Shown here: in pieces, positions 32,006-43,579 of the stretch
Layout of the letters: each line of letters begins with the position of its first letter
Position numbering within the stretch: position 1 is the first letter of the stretch
NCBI GenBank assembly: GCA_002007465.1
Contig: LNAC01000039.1
Location: 2,926,178 to 2,990,177, forward strand
Direction of reading: 5' to 3'
From: Ailurus styani
Taxonomy: Eukaryota > Chordata > Mammalia > Carnivora > Ailuridae
DNA: 64,000 nt
The notes under the pieces: generated by a model
Databases searched by the model: none
What the model saw: the letters and a program-made list of their open reading frames with translations, nothing else
Told to the model about the DNA's origin: nothing
Made by a program: the position numbers and the translations under genes

Positions 32006-32704
32006 TCAGGTAAATGCTAAATGAATTACTTTTAACAGTTGTCAGTTTGAGTATTGCGCACATACTAGTAGCCTAGCACACATGTCTTAATCATCTGCTA
32101 ATGCTGACATCTCCTCCCTCTCACTGAAACCCAGACACTCCGGGAAAAACAATTGACCATTCCAGGAAGGTAAATCGGAGGCAGGACCACAGAAATAAAA
32201 AGCCTTTTTAGAATGTGAGGAATGTTCTTTCTTAGCAGGGATTACTGATTTGATCCTTATTACGAGCCCTTCTGCCTACTTAGTTTACATGACGCTCTCC
32301 GTTCACATGCATGAGGACTGCCAAACCTTGTACCATCTACAGCTGTGCTTTCCAAACTACTTTTAACCATTATTCATAGCAAGAAATATATTTTACTTTG
32401 TGGCTCAGCATATTACTGGAAAAAAGGTCAAAAAAGAGAATTTAACTCTCACCCTGTGCAGCAGGCTGTGATATTTTTCTGTCTTACCCTATAAAATTAT
32501 TCAGATTAAATATAAGCAAATTATATTTATTTCTATATAAAGTGCTTTCTTAAAGATACATTCAACTGCATTGTGGAAGCTTTCTGAAGATGCATAGGGA
32601 TACTTGATCCCAGAACACAGCTAAGGTCCACTTTGACAACAAGTGTGTCCTTGGACATCCTTTGTCTCATTTGTGGTGGGGAATGTCTTCTATAAAGATC
32701 TCTG

Positions 32705-32880
32705 GTGCAGTAGTTCTTAAACTTTAGTTGCAAGAGAATCCTCTGGAAGGCTTGTTAAAACACAGATTGCTAGACCCCATCACCCAGAGTCTCTGTACAG
32801 GGGGGCCTGAAAATTTGCATTTCTTGTGCGTTCCCAGATGATGCTGATTCTGCTAGTCTGGGAACTGCACTGCTCTAATG
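32705..32880 (+). repeat. MER5A-like hAT relic
   Basis: GCAGTAGTTCTTAAACTTTA, AGAATCCTCTGGAAGGCTTG, GATTGCTAGACCCCATCACC and AGATGATGCTGATTCTGCTA match the element end to end. Confidence 0.8.
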
Positions 32881-33354
32881 AATCATCTGTAAATCAAATC
32901 ACCCTTTTGTGCAGTGAATAACCACTTCCTAATTTATCTATTTGTCATATGTCAAGTTTACTGAAGTAAACTTCCTGACTCAAAAGTTAGGAATAAAGGG
33001 AGTTAGTCTGCTTGTGGTTCCTTCTTCCATCCACCCTGGTGCTCCTTTCCAGAGTTATTTTACCACTCATTAATTTATTTAACAGATATTTGAGACCCTG
33101 TGCCAAGAACTGTGTGCTAAGCTCTAGATTATAGTCAGCCTGAGCATTTTAAAAGAAAACATTTCCCTTTAGAAAGCCGTAGAATGATGCCAAGACCATT
33201 TTTCTACACTTTTAAACCCAAGGAGCTCCTGATGGGTGAAGATCAGGTGCTCTTCCAGAAACAAGAAAATGATAAAAGCAGACAACTGTTACAGGTTTTA
33301 GAACTTCTAATCTGCTGGTCTTTGGAAGGAGTGTCTTCCAAATCTCCTCTATGA

Positions 33355-33500
33355 GAGGAGCACAGCACTTAAGTGCTGGTTAAAATTACAGCTCCCAGGC
33401 CCTTGACTCAGTGAGGTGGGAATAATGCCTGATTATTGTATTTTTACCAATTACTCCAGGTGAGTCTTAAAATCAAGTATGGGAAACCCTGCGTTACCTT
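33355..33500 (+). repeat. MER5A-like hAT relic
   Basis: GTGCTGGTTAAAATTACAGC, TCCCAGGCCCTTGACTCAGT and TCCAGGTGAGTCTTAAAATC follow the MER5A middle and 3' end. Confidence 0.65.
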
Positions 33501-33554
33501 TGACTATAACATAGACCCTAGAATTATATTAACTGGAAGAAGGTATTCACAGTA

Positions 33555-33715
33555 GTTCAGTGGTCCTCAAACTTTGCTGCATATAAGAACCACTCGGGGA
33601 ACTTAAGAAATTTCCAGTGTCTAGGCCATTCTCTATACCAGTTACATCAGAATTGTTCTCCCCACCTCCCACTCTGATTCTAATTGGCAGTCATATCTTA
33701 GAATGACTACTGTCC
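33555..33715 (+). repeat. MER5A-like hAT relic
   Basis: TTCAGTGGTCCTCAAACTTT with AAGAACCACTCGGGGAACTT and CTCTGATTCTAATTGGCAGT. Confidence 0.7.
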
Positions 33716-33957
33716 TTTATAAAAGTGAAGCTCCTCTTCATGTTGAAGCACCTTTCACAGTCTTTTACCACGATAATTGCCTCCAATCACCATGAAAACC
33801 TACAGCCTGGTTAAGTGTTGGGATAGGTGGTACCCCAACAGGTGATTTTGAGGGTTCTTGATCTGCTGAGCAGCAGTGTATTAGCTTTCGAAAGTTCTGT
33901 ACTGAATCAGGAACTACCCCAAAACTTGGTGGCTTTAGGGATTCTGCTCAAAGCTAT

Positions 33958-34085
33958 AGACTAGTGCTTCTCAAAATCTGGTGTGCATATGAATCCCCTG
34001 GGGACTTTAGTAAGATGAAGGTTCTAATTCAGTAATTCTGGAGTGGGATCTGTGAGTCCTCATTTCTTTTCTTTTTTAAAAGATG

Positions 34086-34136
<51 letters not shown>

Positions 34137-34385
34137 CTTGAGAGAGAAAGAGAGAGAGCACAAGTGGGAAGAAGGGTAGAGGGAGAGGAAGAAAAAGACT
34201 TCCCATTGAGTGGGAAACCCAGTGGGGCTCGATCCCAAGACCCTGAAATCATGACCTGAGCCAAAGTCAGACACTTAACTACTAAGCCACCCAGGCCCCC
34301 TGCAATTCCTTATTTCTAACAAACTCCAGGCCACGCTTATGTGGCTGGACCATGAACTACACTTTGAGTAGCAAAGCTGTAGCAT
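33958..34385 (+). repeat. MER5A-like hAT relic split by a SINE
   Basis: CTAGTGCTTCTCAAAATCTG, AATCCCCTGGGGACTTTAGT and TAATTCAGTAATTCTGGAGT precede the SINE. CTAACAAACTCCAGGCCACG and ACACTTTGAGTAGCAAAGC follow it. Confidence 0.75.
34069..34302 (-). repeat. CAN-SINE with TTTA microsatellite
   Basis: Reverse copy from poly-T through CTAAGCCACCCAGGCCCCC. The tail has expanded into about twelve TTTA units (34086-34136). It is inserted in a MER5A-like relic. Confidence 0.92.
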
Positions 34386-34649
34386 TTCCCCCAAATCAAC
34401 CATCAGTAAAAAAAAGTATATAGTGATGGCTAAAAGAGAAGGGACTGGTGACTATGACTCCCATGTAGACAAGGCACCATACGCCTACTGAACCTCAAAA
34501 AAGGCAGTACCTTAGGAAACAAAAGTAGGAAGAACTGTAGACCAAACTAATGAGTTAGATTTGAGACAAAGTTAATGAGTGTGTGCAATACTGGAAAATA
34601 TGTCTGGAAGTACAGATAGAACAAAGAAGAGTAGCATAGAAGGGAAGGG

Positions 34650-34830
34650 TTTGGGCTTCCAAATCAGCTTACAGTTCAAAACCCAGCTCTACTACTTTCT
34701 ACCCATGTGATCTTAGGCAAATGGTTTAACTTCATCTATAAAATGGAAATAACTTTCATGTATGCTTAGTAAATGAAAGGTGCCCAACTCAGGCCTGGCA
34801 ACAGGTCCTCAATAAACGATTGCTACTAGT
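34650..34830 (+). repeat. MIR element
   Basis: AAAACCCAGCTCTACTACTT, CATGTGATCTTAGGCAAATG, CATCTATAAAATGGAAATAA and CCTGGCAACAGGTCCTCAAT follow MIR. Confidence 0.8.
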
Positions 34831-34839
34831 GTATAAATG

Positions 34840-35625
34840 TAACCTAAGGGTCCAGAGCTTCCCCCAGATTTAGGTTCATTCACCCAGTTCTGCTGGGGCT
34901 CGACCAGAACCAAACTCTACAGAGGATGGGAGATGGGGAGGAAGTTAGTTAAGGTAAGTATCCTCAGGCCTCTAACCAAACACTTACCTCCAAGCCACCA
35001 TTCACAGACCAAATCCCCAGGTGGGGTTTCTGAAATCCTACAGTCTCAAAGCCTCTGGTTTTGGCCCAGGGGGAGGGCCGATCTCTGGTCCCTTGGATGA
35101 AGCAAAGAATAAATGCCACTGTCTGTTCTTAACAGATCTTACATTGGAGGATGTCGCCAATTCCCTCTGACCTAGAGCATCCAAAATCAAGCACATTTAA
35201 TCACTTTGAAGAGTAATTTTCAAGCCCCGTATAGTCACCTTAAGAAATCCATGTTTCTCTTACTAAGTACACTCTGATTCTCTATCTTGAGAGCTCACGA
35301 CTTGGTCTCATTCAGTTGAGACGGTAAGTGCCTCTTCCCTGTGCTACGTAACAGGCATGTGATGGCTTCTCTCTAATTCCTGAGGGTGTTAGTGTCTGAA
35401 AAAGTTAGGGAATGGGAAAAGATAGGGAGAAGGAAGGAGCCGGTGGAGTGAATGGAATCAAAGATACAGAAGAACAGATCATCTGAAGATTTATTTAGGA
35501 CTGCTAAACTTTTTCATTCTAATAATTAATATAGTTTTATAAATAGGCTTGGGAAGAAAAATGCAGGGAATTTATTACCCCCGAGACAAAAATACAAAAC
35601 TTTAAAAAACAGGTACTAGTTCTGA
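34840..35625. other. Intergenic stretch without recognised feature
   Basis: No gene or confident repeat recognised. Confidence 0.45.
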
Positions 35626-35770
35626 CTATATCATTAACTAACTGTGTGACCTTGGGCAAGTCACTTTACACTTCACAGCTGTGTGTGTTTGTTTTTGTCT
35701 AAGGATGATCTAACATTACACACCTTATCTCCCTCCCAGGGATGCCATGGAGGTCAAACCGGATTACATT
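35625..35770 (+). repeat. MIR fragment
   Basis: CTAACTGTGTGACCTTGGGC and AAGTCACTTTACACTTCACA are the most conserved part of MIR. Confidence 0.75.
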
Positions 35771-35874
35771 AAAATAGTCATAATTACTTACATTTGCATA
35801 GTGCTTTATCATCCACAAAGCACTTCTGCATACATTATTCCATTTGCATGAAAGAGCTTTGAAAAGTCATAAAG

Positions 35875-36300
35875 TGGGAATAAAAGGACAAACCTGGGTA
35901 TGAACACCAGCTCCATGTCGCTCCACTTCAATCAGTAAAATGGGGATAATAGTAGTATCTATCTTATTGGTTGTTTTTTTTTAAGATATTTATTGATTGA
36001 TTGATTGATTCATTCATTCATTCATCTATTTATCTATCAGAGAGAGCACAGTCAGGGGGAACAGCAGGCAGAGCAGGGAGAGGGAGAAGCAGGCTCCCCG
36101 CTGAGCAAGGAGCCCCATGCAGGATTCATCCCAGGACCTTGGGATCATGACCTGAGCCAAAGGCAGCCACCCAACCAACTAAGCCACCCAGGTGTCCCTA
36201 CCCTTTAGTTTTTTTTGTTTGTTCATTTGTTTTTTTACCCTATAGGTTGTTAAGAGGATCAAATAACGTGCACATCTAAGCTCAGTGCTGCACAGGAGAA
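35875..36300 (+). repeat. MIR element split by a SINE
   Basis: TCAGTAAAATGGGGATAATAG and AGTATCTATCTTATTGG precede the SINE. ATAGGTTGTTAAGAGGATC with AAATAACGTGCACATCTAAG follow it. Confidence 0.7.
35974..36197 (-). repeat. CAN-SINE
   Basis: Reverse copy: TTTTTTTTAAGATATTTATTG with TTGA and TTCA tail repeats, to AAGCCACCCAGGTGTCCC. The duplications are diverged, so it is older. Confidence 0.92.
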
Positions 36301-36309
36301 ATACTGACA

Positions 36310-36605
36310 AAATTCACTTTGTTCAGGTCTCTGTGCATGTGTCACCCCCTAAAAGGCCTTCCCAGGCCTCTTATGTATAATAGTACCTCCCTCTCCCATC
36401 CCTTTCTAGCTCCTGCCCCCTTTCTTCTCTTGAGTAACACGTAGCACTATCTGAGATCACATTGACCTATTTGCTTACTGCCTATCACCCCATTAGAATA
36501 GAACCTCCACGAAGACAGAGATTTTTTCTGTTTCTCTATATCCCCAGCATCTATGCCACAGTAGGTCCTCACAACTACTTATTAAGTGAATGAAGTGAGA
36601 GGTTA
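36310..36605 (+). repeat. L2 3'-end fragment
   Basis: AAAAGGCCTTCCCAGGCCTC, CACGTAGCACTATCTGAGAT, ATTAGAATAGAACCTCCACG, ATCCCCAGCATCTATGCCAC and TTATTAAGTGAATGAA are the L2 3' end. Confidence 0.85.
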
Positions 36606-37601
36606 TAATTGTTATTGTTGCCATTCCCTAAAGCCCCTCTCACTTTGCTCTTTCTGATACAGTTCCATGGATAGGACAACTCTGCTTCACGAATATGATT
36701 CCCACCCCCCACGCCCGCCCACCCCCTTTAGGAACAATGACTTTCTTCAAATATAATTCACATACCATAAAATTCATCCTACTAAAATGTACAATTTCAG
36801 TGGTTTTTGCATAGTCACAAAGCTGGGCAACCATTATCACTATCTAATTTCAGAACTCGCCATCACCCCAAAAAGAAATCCTGTATCCAGGAGCAGCCAC
36901 TGGTATCCTCCCTCATCTCCCCAAGCCTGTGGCAACCCCTATAATCTCCTCTCTGTCTCTGTGAATTTACCTATCCTGGATACTTCATATAAATACAGTT
37001 GCCTAACGTGGTCTTCTATGACTGGCTTCTTTCAATTTGTATAGTGTTTTCAAGGTTCATCCATGTTGTGGCATGCAATCAGGACTTCATTCCTTTTTAT
37101 GATTGAATAATATTCCAGAATATGGCCATTCCACAATTTGTTTATCCAGTCACTGGTTGATGGACATTTGGGTTGTTATGAATAATATTGCTATGAGCAC
37201 TCATGGACAGGGTTTTGGTGAGAAGGTGTGCATTCTGTTCTCTTGGCTATGTACCTAGGAGCTGGACTGCTGGTCATCCAGTAACTATGTTTAACATTTT
37301 GAGGAACTGCCAAACTGTTTTCCAAAGTGGCTGCACCATTAAAAATCCCACCATCATTGGACGGTGGTGACTGGGTATGAGGGTCACAATTTCTTCACAT
37401 CCTCATCAACATTTGTTATTGTCTGTCTTTTTTATTTTAGCCATTCTAGTTGGTTTGAGTGGTATCAAATTGTAGATTTGATTTGCACATCCCTAATAAC
37501 TAATGATGTTGGTCATCTTGTCATAGGCTTATCGGACATTTGTATGTCCTCTTTAGAGACACGTCTATCCAAAACCTTTGCCCTTTTAAAAATCAGGTTA
37601 T

Positions 37602-37785
37602 GGGGCGCCTGGGTGGTTCAGTTAGTTAAGCATCTGCCTTCAGCTCAGGTTGTGATCCCAGGGTCCTGGGGTGGAGCCCCAAGTCAGGCTCCCTGCTCAG
37701 CAGGGAGTCTGCTTCTGCCTCACCCTCTGCCATTGCCCTGGCTTACACTCTGACTCTATCTCTGTCAAATAAATGAATAAAATCT
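37602..37785 (+). repeat. CAN-SINE
   Basis: Target-site duplication TTTTAAAAATCAGGTTAT (37584-37601) with TTTTAAAAATCGAGTTAT (37786-37803). Confidence 0.95.
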
Positions 37786-37864
37786 TTTTAAAAATCGAGT
37801 TATTTGTCTTTTTATTGTTGAGTCGTAAAAGTTCTTTATATAATCTGGTGAAAGTCCCATATTA

Positions 37865-38061
37865 GGGCGCCTGGGTGGCTCAGTGGGTTAAAGCCTCTGC
37901 CTTCGGCTCAGGTCATGATCTCAGGGTCCTGGGATCGAGGCCCGCATCGGGCTCTCTGCTCCGCGGGGAGCCTGCTTCCTCCTCTCTCTCTGCCTGCCTC
38001 TCTGCCTACTTGTAATCTCTCTCTGTCAAATAAATAAATAAAATCTTTAAAAAAAAAAAAG
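37865..38061 (+). repeat. CAN-SINE
   Basis: Near-consensus mustelid-type copy. The target-site duplication GAAAGTCCCATATTA is at 37850-37864, with GAAGTCCCATATTA at 38062-38075. It is young. Confidence 0.96.
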
Positions 38062-38239
38062 GAAGTCCCATATTAGATAGGGGAGTTAAAAGTATTATCT
38101 CCCATTCTGTGGGTTGTCTTTTCATTTCTTCGATGGTGTCCTTCGAAGTATGAAGGCTTATAACTCTGATGAAGTCCAATTTAACTATTTTAAATTCACT
38201 TTTGGAATTTCTTCTTTTTAAAACCAGAGATGATTAGTC

Positions 38240-38730
38240 TTTGCCTTATTGCTCCAAGAGCTGGCAACGATTCATTGTTTCTGAGGATCATGGCACCAGC
38301 TCTGGAACTTTCAATCAGCCTCTTTCTCATGTTCTATGCCACAGAACATGCTGTTTCCTTCTTGGAATTCCATCTCTGCCCCATCTCTTCTGCTTAGCCA
38401 AGTCTTTATTGTCCTTCAAAACTTAGCTCGGGGGCGGGGCGGGGGGGGCGCGCCTGAGTGGCTCAGTTGATTAAGCAGCTGCCTTCAGCTCAGGTCATGA
38501 TTCCAGGGTCCTGGGATTGGCCCCACATCAGGTTCCCTGCTCAGCAGAGAGCCTGCTTCTCTCTCTCCCTCTGCCTGCTGCTCCGCTTACTTGTGCTTTC
38601 TCTCTATCTCTCTGTCAAATAAATAAATAAAATCTTAAAAAAAAAAAACCAGCTTAGCTCAGATATTTCCTTCTTCTCTTTGGGAGTCTTTATTCTTCAC
38701 CACAGATAGTGTGCAGTTCCGTCTTCTCTC
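38240..38730 (+). repeat. L2-like fragment split by a SINE
   Basis: TTCTATGCCACAGAACATGC, TTCCTTCTTGGAATTCCATC and TTGTCCTTCAAAACTTAGCTC lead into the SINE. CAGATATTTCCTTCTTCTC with GGGAGTCTTTATTCTTCACC follow it. Confidence 0.5.
38431..38649 (+). repeat. CAN-SINE with G-rich 5' extension
   Basis: GGGGCGGGGCGGGGGGGGCG precedes the head CGCCTGAGTGGCTCAG, so the 5' end has a G/C run not seen in the other copies. The flanking duplication is ACTTAGCTC with GCTTAGCTC. Confidence 0.92.
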
Positions 38731-39324
38731 ATGGAAGCCATTGGAGGCAGAAGTTTTGTTTTATTTTCTTTGTTATTGGAGAATGGAGTCTACATTGGTT
38801 TACATTTGCATTTCAGCTCCATGTTTAGCTGTACAAACATGAGCAATGCAATATTTCTGATCCCTGGTCATTTTTATAAAATGGAAATAATTTGGAAGCA
38901 TGGGGTTGTTATAAGTTTAGAGATACAGTAATAAGGATAAACTATTTAACTTGCTGGATTCTCAATAAATCCAGCTGCTGTTTTCAGCATTATAGGTTTT
39001 TTGTTTTGGGGTTCTTTTTTTTTTCTTGTAATGTGGGAGCTGTTCATGAGTATAAGGCACATGTCAAGTTCTCCAGGAATGTTAGTTTTCTTATTTTCTA
39101 ATTCCAACTTAATTGTATTTCTTTCAAATTTTCCAGAGAGCTGTGTTTCTTGAACCAGAGCCATCTTTAAGCATCTGATGAAAATAGTGAAAAATCTCCC
39201 CAGAAAATGCACATTAATTACCCAACAGTTTGTGTGTGAGTTTGGCAGGATTCCTGAATACCTGAAGCCCACCGAGGGCTCAGGGACTAAAGGCTAGAAA
39301 AGCATTCTTGTTGTGGATGTTCAT

Positions 39325-39745
39325 GGCCAGCTCTGCCCACTTGGTCCTTTTAAAAACGAACACGTCTTACTATACCAGCCAGCAATTTCACTCTTTGGTA
39401 TTTACCCAAATAAGTTTAAAACTTATGTCCACACAAAAATCTGTACATGAATGCCTAAATCAGCTTTATTCATAGGTGTTAAAACTTGGAAGCTGCCAAG
39501 ATGTTTTTCAGTAGGTGGGCAGATAAACTGTGCTATATCCAGACAATAGAATATTATTTAATGCTGAAAGGAAATGAGCTATGAAGCCATGAAAAGACAA
39601 GGAAGAATCTTACATGCATATTACTAAGTACAGGAAGTCAATCTGAGAAGGCTACATTCCATATTATTTCAATGATATGACCTTCTAGAAAAGGCACAAC
39701 TATGGAGACCGTAAAAAGATCTGTGGTTGCCAGGGGTTAAAAATG
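39325..39745 (+). repeat. Old L1 3' fragment
   Basis: CAGCCAGCAATTTCACTCTT, TGGTATTTACCCAAATAAGT, AATGAGCTATGAAGCCATGA and TGTGGTTGCCAGGGGTTAAA are the typical order of an old L1 3' end. Confidence 0.85.
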
Positions 39746-39840
39746 TTCTCTCTGACGTGGCAAGAATTGCTAAAATCAAGCAACAACCAAGTTGTTGCAA
39801 TCTTCGTAGGCATTTTTATTTTCCCCAATATGGAGGACCA

Positions 39841-39854
39841 CCAGCAGATGGCAA
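39841..39854 (+). promoter_or_regulatory. CTCF-like core motif
   Basis: CCAGCAGATGGCAA fits the core CCASYAGRKGGCRS at 13 of 14 positions. It is a single-motif match with no occupancy evidence, so it is a candidate only. Confidence 0.35.
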
Positions 39855-40029
39855 TCAAAGAATACAAAACCTAAGCTCATCCTCCAAGACTTTGATAGAT
39901 TTAAGACTGAGAAAATGGTTAAGTGGAAGGTAAGCCGACTTCTTGGATACCAATTCTCCACAGAGTCAGAATTTCCTATGTTCCAAACAAACAAGTCTTG
40001 CTTCCACCAGTGACTAAAATAAATGTCTA

Positions 40030-40085
40030 GCCTCAAAAAAAAAAAAAAAGAAAAAAGAAAAAAGAAAAAAGAAAAAAAAAAAGCA
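40030..40085. repeat. A-rich AAGAAAAA low-complexity tract
   Basis: Irregular A runs with G interruptions. The poly-Phe frame on the other strand is not a gene. Confidence 0.9.
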
Positions 40086-40129
40086 CCAGGGACAAATTCT
40101 GAAATCTTTAGCTGATCCAATGAGAACTT

Positions 40130-40915
40130 TGGTTACTCTTTGTGAAAATGAATTAGAAGAATTTGTTGTTTTTATCTAGACATTATACTTCCTTTATATC
40201 TTCTGCTTACATCATGAGTGGGGATAACTGTTCACTGGTATGTAAAAATGGCTATTTGTATAAATTATTTTCCCATGATAAAACACATACAGCTGTAGTA
40301 GGACAGAGCTACAAAATCAGAAGGAATTGCTTGAAACAATCCAATGTTTCTGGGGGTAGGGGGGAAGAGGTGGTGGAAGGAGGTAGAATGGGCCTGGGAG
40401 TGGGAGGTGTTCTTATCAAACAGAGGGTTTTAGAACTGGTTGTACAGCAACAGGAATTTCTTCTTTCCTCCTTTTTGCTGTTTGCTTCTGGAGATGTACT
40501 AGTGAATGGATTCTCAGTAAAACCAAACATTCTCAATAATGTGACTTATTAAGCATGGAAGACTTTGTCCTTGTTGGCAAATTCTGACTTGTATGCTTTC
40601 CATTTTCTAAAATCACCATGAGTCCACAGAGAGAGTTGATGGTGCCTACAAAATATGAATATTGTTAATTTGTCTGTTAAGGCAAAGAAGATTTCAGTTT
40701 ATAGTTTACAGTTCAGGCATATTGGATAGCATGACAAAACCCCTTTATACATGGCTATACATTGTAGAAAACGATGAACCTGCTTTGTTTTGTTTACTGA
40801 CAATACTTTCATTAAAAAAGACTTATAGATCAGGTAAAAAAAAATAAACATAAGACCTAGAGAGTTTGGGGAAAATATTCAAAGTTTTTAGAAGAAGCTA
40901 TGAGCAGTAAATAAT
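40130..40915. other. Intergenic stretch without recognised feature
   Basis: No gene or confident repeat. Includes a G-rich patch at 40350-40400. Confidence 0.45.
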
Positions 40916-40924
40916 ACTTTTTGG

Positions 40925-41115
40925 ACTCTTACTAAGTGTTAAGCAATATTATTTCAAGACAGATAAATTAGCCTCATATTTACAGGTGAGGGAACTAAAT
41001 AAAGTTCAGATGCATTCATCATTTGCCAAGCCGACACATCTAGTGAGTAGATGAGCTGGGATTTGAACCCAAGCCTCTGGGTAAATGTAAGTATTTCCCT
41101 ACACTATAATTGTTG
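40925..41115 (-). repeat. MIR element
   Basis: TTTACAGGTGAGGGAACTAA, TGAGCTGGGATTTGAACCCA and AGCCTCTGGG read MIR in reverse orientation. Confidence 0.8.
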
Positions 41116-41159
41116 GCTTTATTCTAAAAGGTGATATTAAACATTGAACCCTCCTAGCA

Positions 41160-41340
41160 TATTCAGAAATTTAACCAAATCACCTGGAAAAGTTGTTAAA
41201 GATTCAGAGTCCAGGTCATACCCCCTAGAGATTCTAATTCAGAAGATTGAGAGTGGGGGCCCTGGAATCTGACTTTTTAACAAACGCCCCACAGGGTTTC
41301 TGCTGCAAGTGATCTTCTGACTTCAAACACAGAAAATACA
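41160..41340 (+). repeat. MER5A-like hAT relic
   Basis: AAATCACCTGGAAAAGTTGT, CCTAGAGATTCTAATTCAGA and TCTGACTTTTTAACAAACGC follow MER5A. Confidence 0.75.
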
Positions 41341-41344
41341 GGCC

Positions 41345-42745
41345 CAACCCAGTGGGCTTTAACTTTCATGAGCAAAGAACGCTTTGAGAATCTGACGAAA
41401 GCCCTGAACCATTGTTTTTCAGAAAAATACACATCTTACACCCCAAATTTCTCATATGACTTTAAGGGGTCCACAGACACTCTGAGGCCATGAACACTCA
41501 TTTTCCAAAATGCCCCGTGAAAAGCAGCCTAATTAAAAGTCCCTTCCTTCTCTTCACCAAGAGATGTCACTCTTCAGCCTCAAACATCCTCCCCCAAACC
41601 TCCAGTTTTTTCCTTTTTCCTTTCTCCTCAACTACAAAGGGAAGAGTTTCCCAGGAAAATGAGTTTTCTGTTTGGGAAGGAGCTTCCCCTTGTAAACAGA
41701 GCAGACTCCCATGCGAGCGTCAAACAATTAAGCTGAGATGGAAGGGTAGTATTGTCTACAATCACAACGAAAGCCTGTCTGGAAATAAAGGTGTGATTAA
41801 AACCTACCAGTAGGGACCATAGATTAATATAGGCACAACCTGTCTTGTGTAGGGTCATGAAACGTATTTTCCCAAAAGCCCCTTCTCTAAATTCTTTTCA
41901 ATCCTTAGGTTTTCTCATAGGTCTCCATGTTGAAGTTAGCCTTGGCATCTTTGAATAAGTCAAGACTTATGGAGCCATCATTTGAAACATGAACATAAAC
42001 AATATTGACACAGAGTCCTCACATGTATACCTCCAATAGGTCTAGAGTCGGTAAGGTGGGAAAGGCAGAAGGAGAGTACGTAGTTCTCTCTGCAGCCCTG
42101 AGGTCTCGATAAATCTATGACAGGAAGTAAGGTGTGCCTGTGAACACTCTGATATTGTACATAAGTTACATGTTTATATATTTTTTTCTGGGGAGAGAGT
42201 CTATGTCTTTCATCAAATTCTTAAGGAAAGCTTTGACTAAAATTTAAAAAGCCATCATTTATGGGAAGAATCTTATTTCACAACAGCTGGACAAGTAAAA
42301 AGGGTGAGTAGAGAGACATGTGGTTCAGCCTTGGTGAGCCTCTTCTTCAGACGTAATGGGGTAGACAAAGTTGTATATGTTGGATATACATTGTGTGGAC
42401 ACAACAGGGTCAGACTGTATATTCTAATTATGGTTTAGATTTGGGGCACCCTGCTAGAAGGTCCACTCATCCAGAAATATGTCTTCCTTGGTATGAAGAC
42501 AGGAGCAGGTGTTTTGGATCAGGAAGACCTGAATCAGTGACGAAGCAGATTATACTCACCTCTCTGACTCCTAATGCATTTGTAAGCCAGGAATGATCGT
42601 TTGTAATTTTTCAGGTTATTGGGAGGCAGGCACGAAATAATATACATAAAGCCCATTGGTTTGTCTTTGTCCCTATTCCTCACCACCACACTAAGATCTA
42701 CCAAATCCCCACCCCACCCCCACCCCTTAACAGGGTTGTTGAGCA
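41345..42745. other. Intergenic stretch without recognised feature
   Basis: No gene is supported. The 107-residue frame at 41490-41813 shows no domain or composition typical of a protein. C-rich tract at 42705-42727. Confidence 0.4.
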
Positions 42746-43139
42746 CAAACTATGTGCTCCTTGCATGGGGCTGCATTGACTAGAGTCTGGTCTGGCAAAC
42801 CTGAAGGAAAACCAGTTTCCTTTAGGAATTCCCACTTTCCAGTCTCCCCTTCATCTCTGTTGCAAAGGTAAACAAGGACCTTAAGCATAGGAATTGCCTG
42901 AGAATCACAGGGAGTTACAAGGGATGAAAAGACATCATCCCTGTCCTTGGAGTTGCTGGACCCTAATAGGGAAGACATTATCCAAAATAAGTTAGCAGGA
43001 GCCACAGGGCATGGGACACTAACAACATATCGATAAGCATGAATATTCTACACACCTGAAAACAGGTTATGCTAGAAAGGACAAAGCCACATGGAGTTGA
43101 TTTAGGAAACAGCCACGAAGAAAGTGATTATCGAGCCAT

Positions 43140-43530
43140 ATTTTTTTCAGTGCAGGAAGGGATATGATATGGCCGAACGAAAGAGAGGAGCTAAGAAAGG
43201 AGGAGACAGTGCCACAGGGGCTGACTGAGGGGGGAGGTGGGCATGGCGCAGATTTGCAGGGCGGCAGAGGAAGCCATGCTGGAGGGTCTGTGGAAAGATG
43301 ACAGCAGCTAGGTGTGGGGGAAGGGAGGCAGCTAATTGGTAGAGACCCTTGAGACCCATGATTAGGAGTTTTAATTTAATTCAAGAGGCAATTGGAGCTA
43401 TTGTAGGCTTCTAAGAAGGGGAGTGATATGATCAAAATGATGCTTGAGGACAATGGTTCTTGCTGCTGTGAGCAGGGTGGATTAGATGAAGGAGACCCTC
43501 GGGCAGGGAGGCTGATCTGAGGCTTTTTCA
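43140..43530 (-). repeat. L2 fragment
   Basis: TTTAATTTAATTCAAGAGGC, GTGATATGATCAAAATGATG and TTCTTGCTGCTGTGAGCAGG, with purine-rich text, are reversed L2. Confidence 0.6.
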
Positions 43531-43579
43531 GGAATCCAGGGTTATAGGCGCATGGCCTAGAACAGGCTCTGTGAATGGA

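Larger units (their letters stand above)
36740..38210 (-). repeat. Old L1 3' region, reversed, with two SINE insertions
   Basis: AATATAATTCACATACCATA, CAATTTCAGTGGTTTTTGCA, CCATCCATGTTGTGGCATGC-type text (37056-37075), TTGATGGACATTTGGGTTGT, AACTGCCAAACTGTTTTCCA, and finally GTGGGTTGTCTTTTCATTTC form a continuous old L1 in reverse. It is interrupted at 37602-37785 and 37865-38061. The 129-residue frame at 37364-37753 lies over it and is not a gene. Confidence 0.85.

Noticed and set aside
40163..40552. 129-residue plus-strand frame
   Set aside because: No domain, signal peptide or repeat pattern, and includes a Gly/Glu stretch from a G-rich patch. No evidence of a gene.
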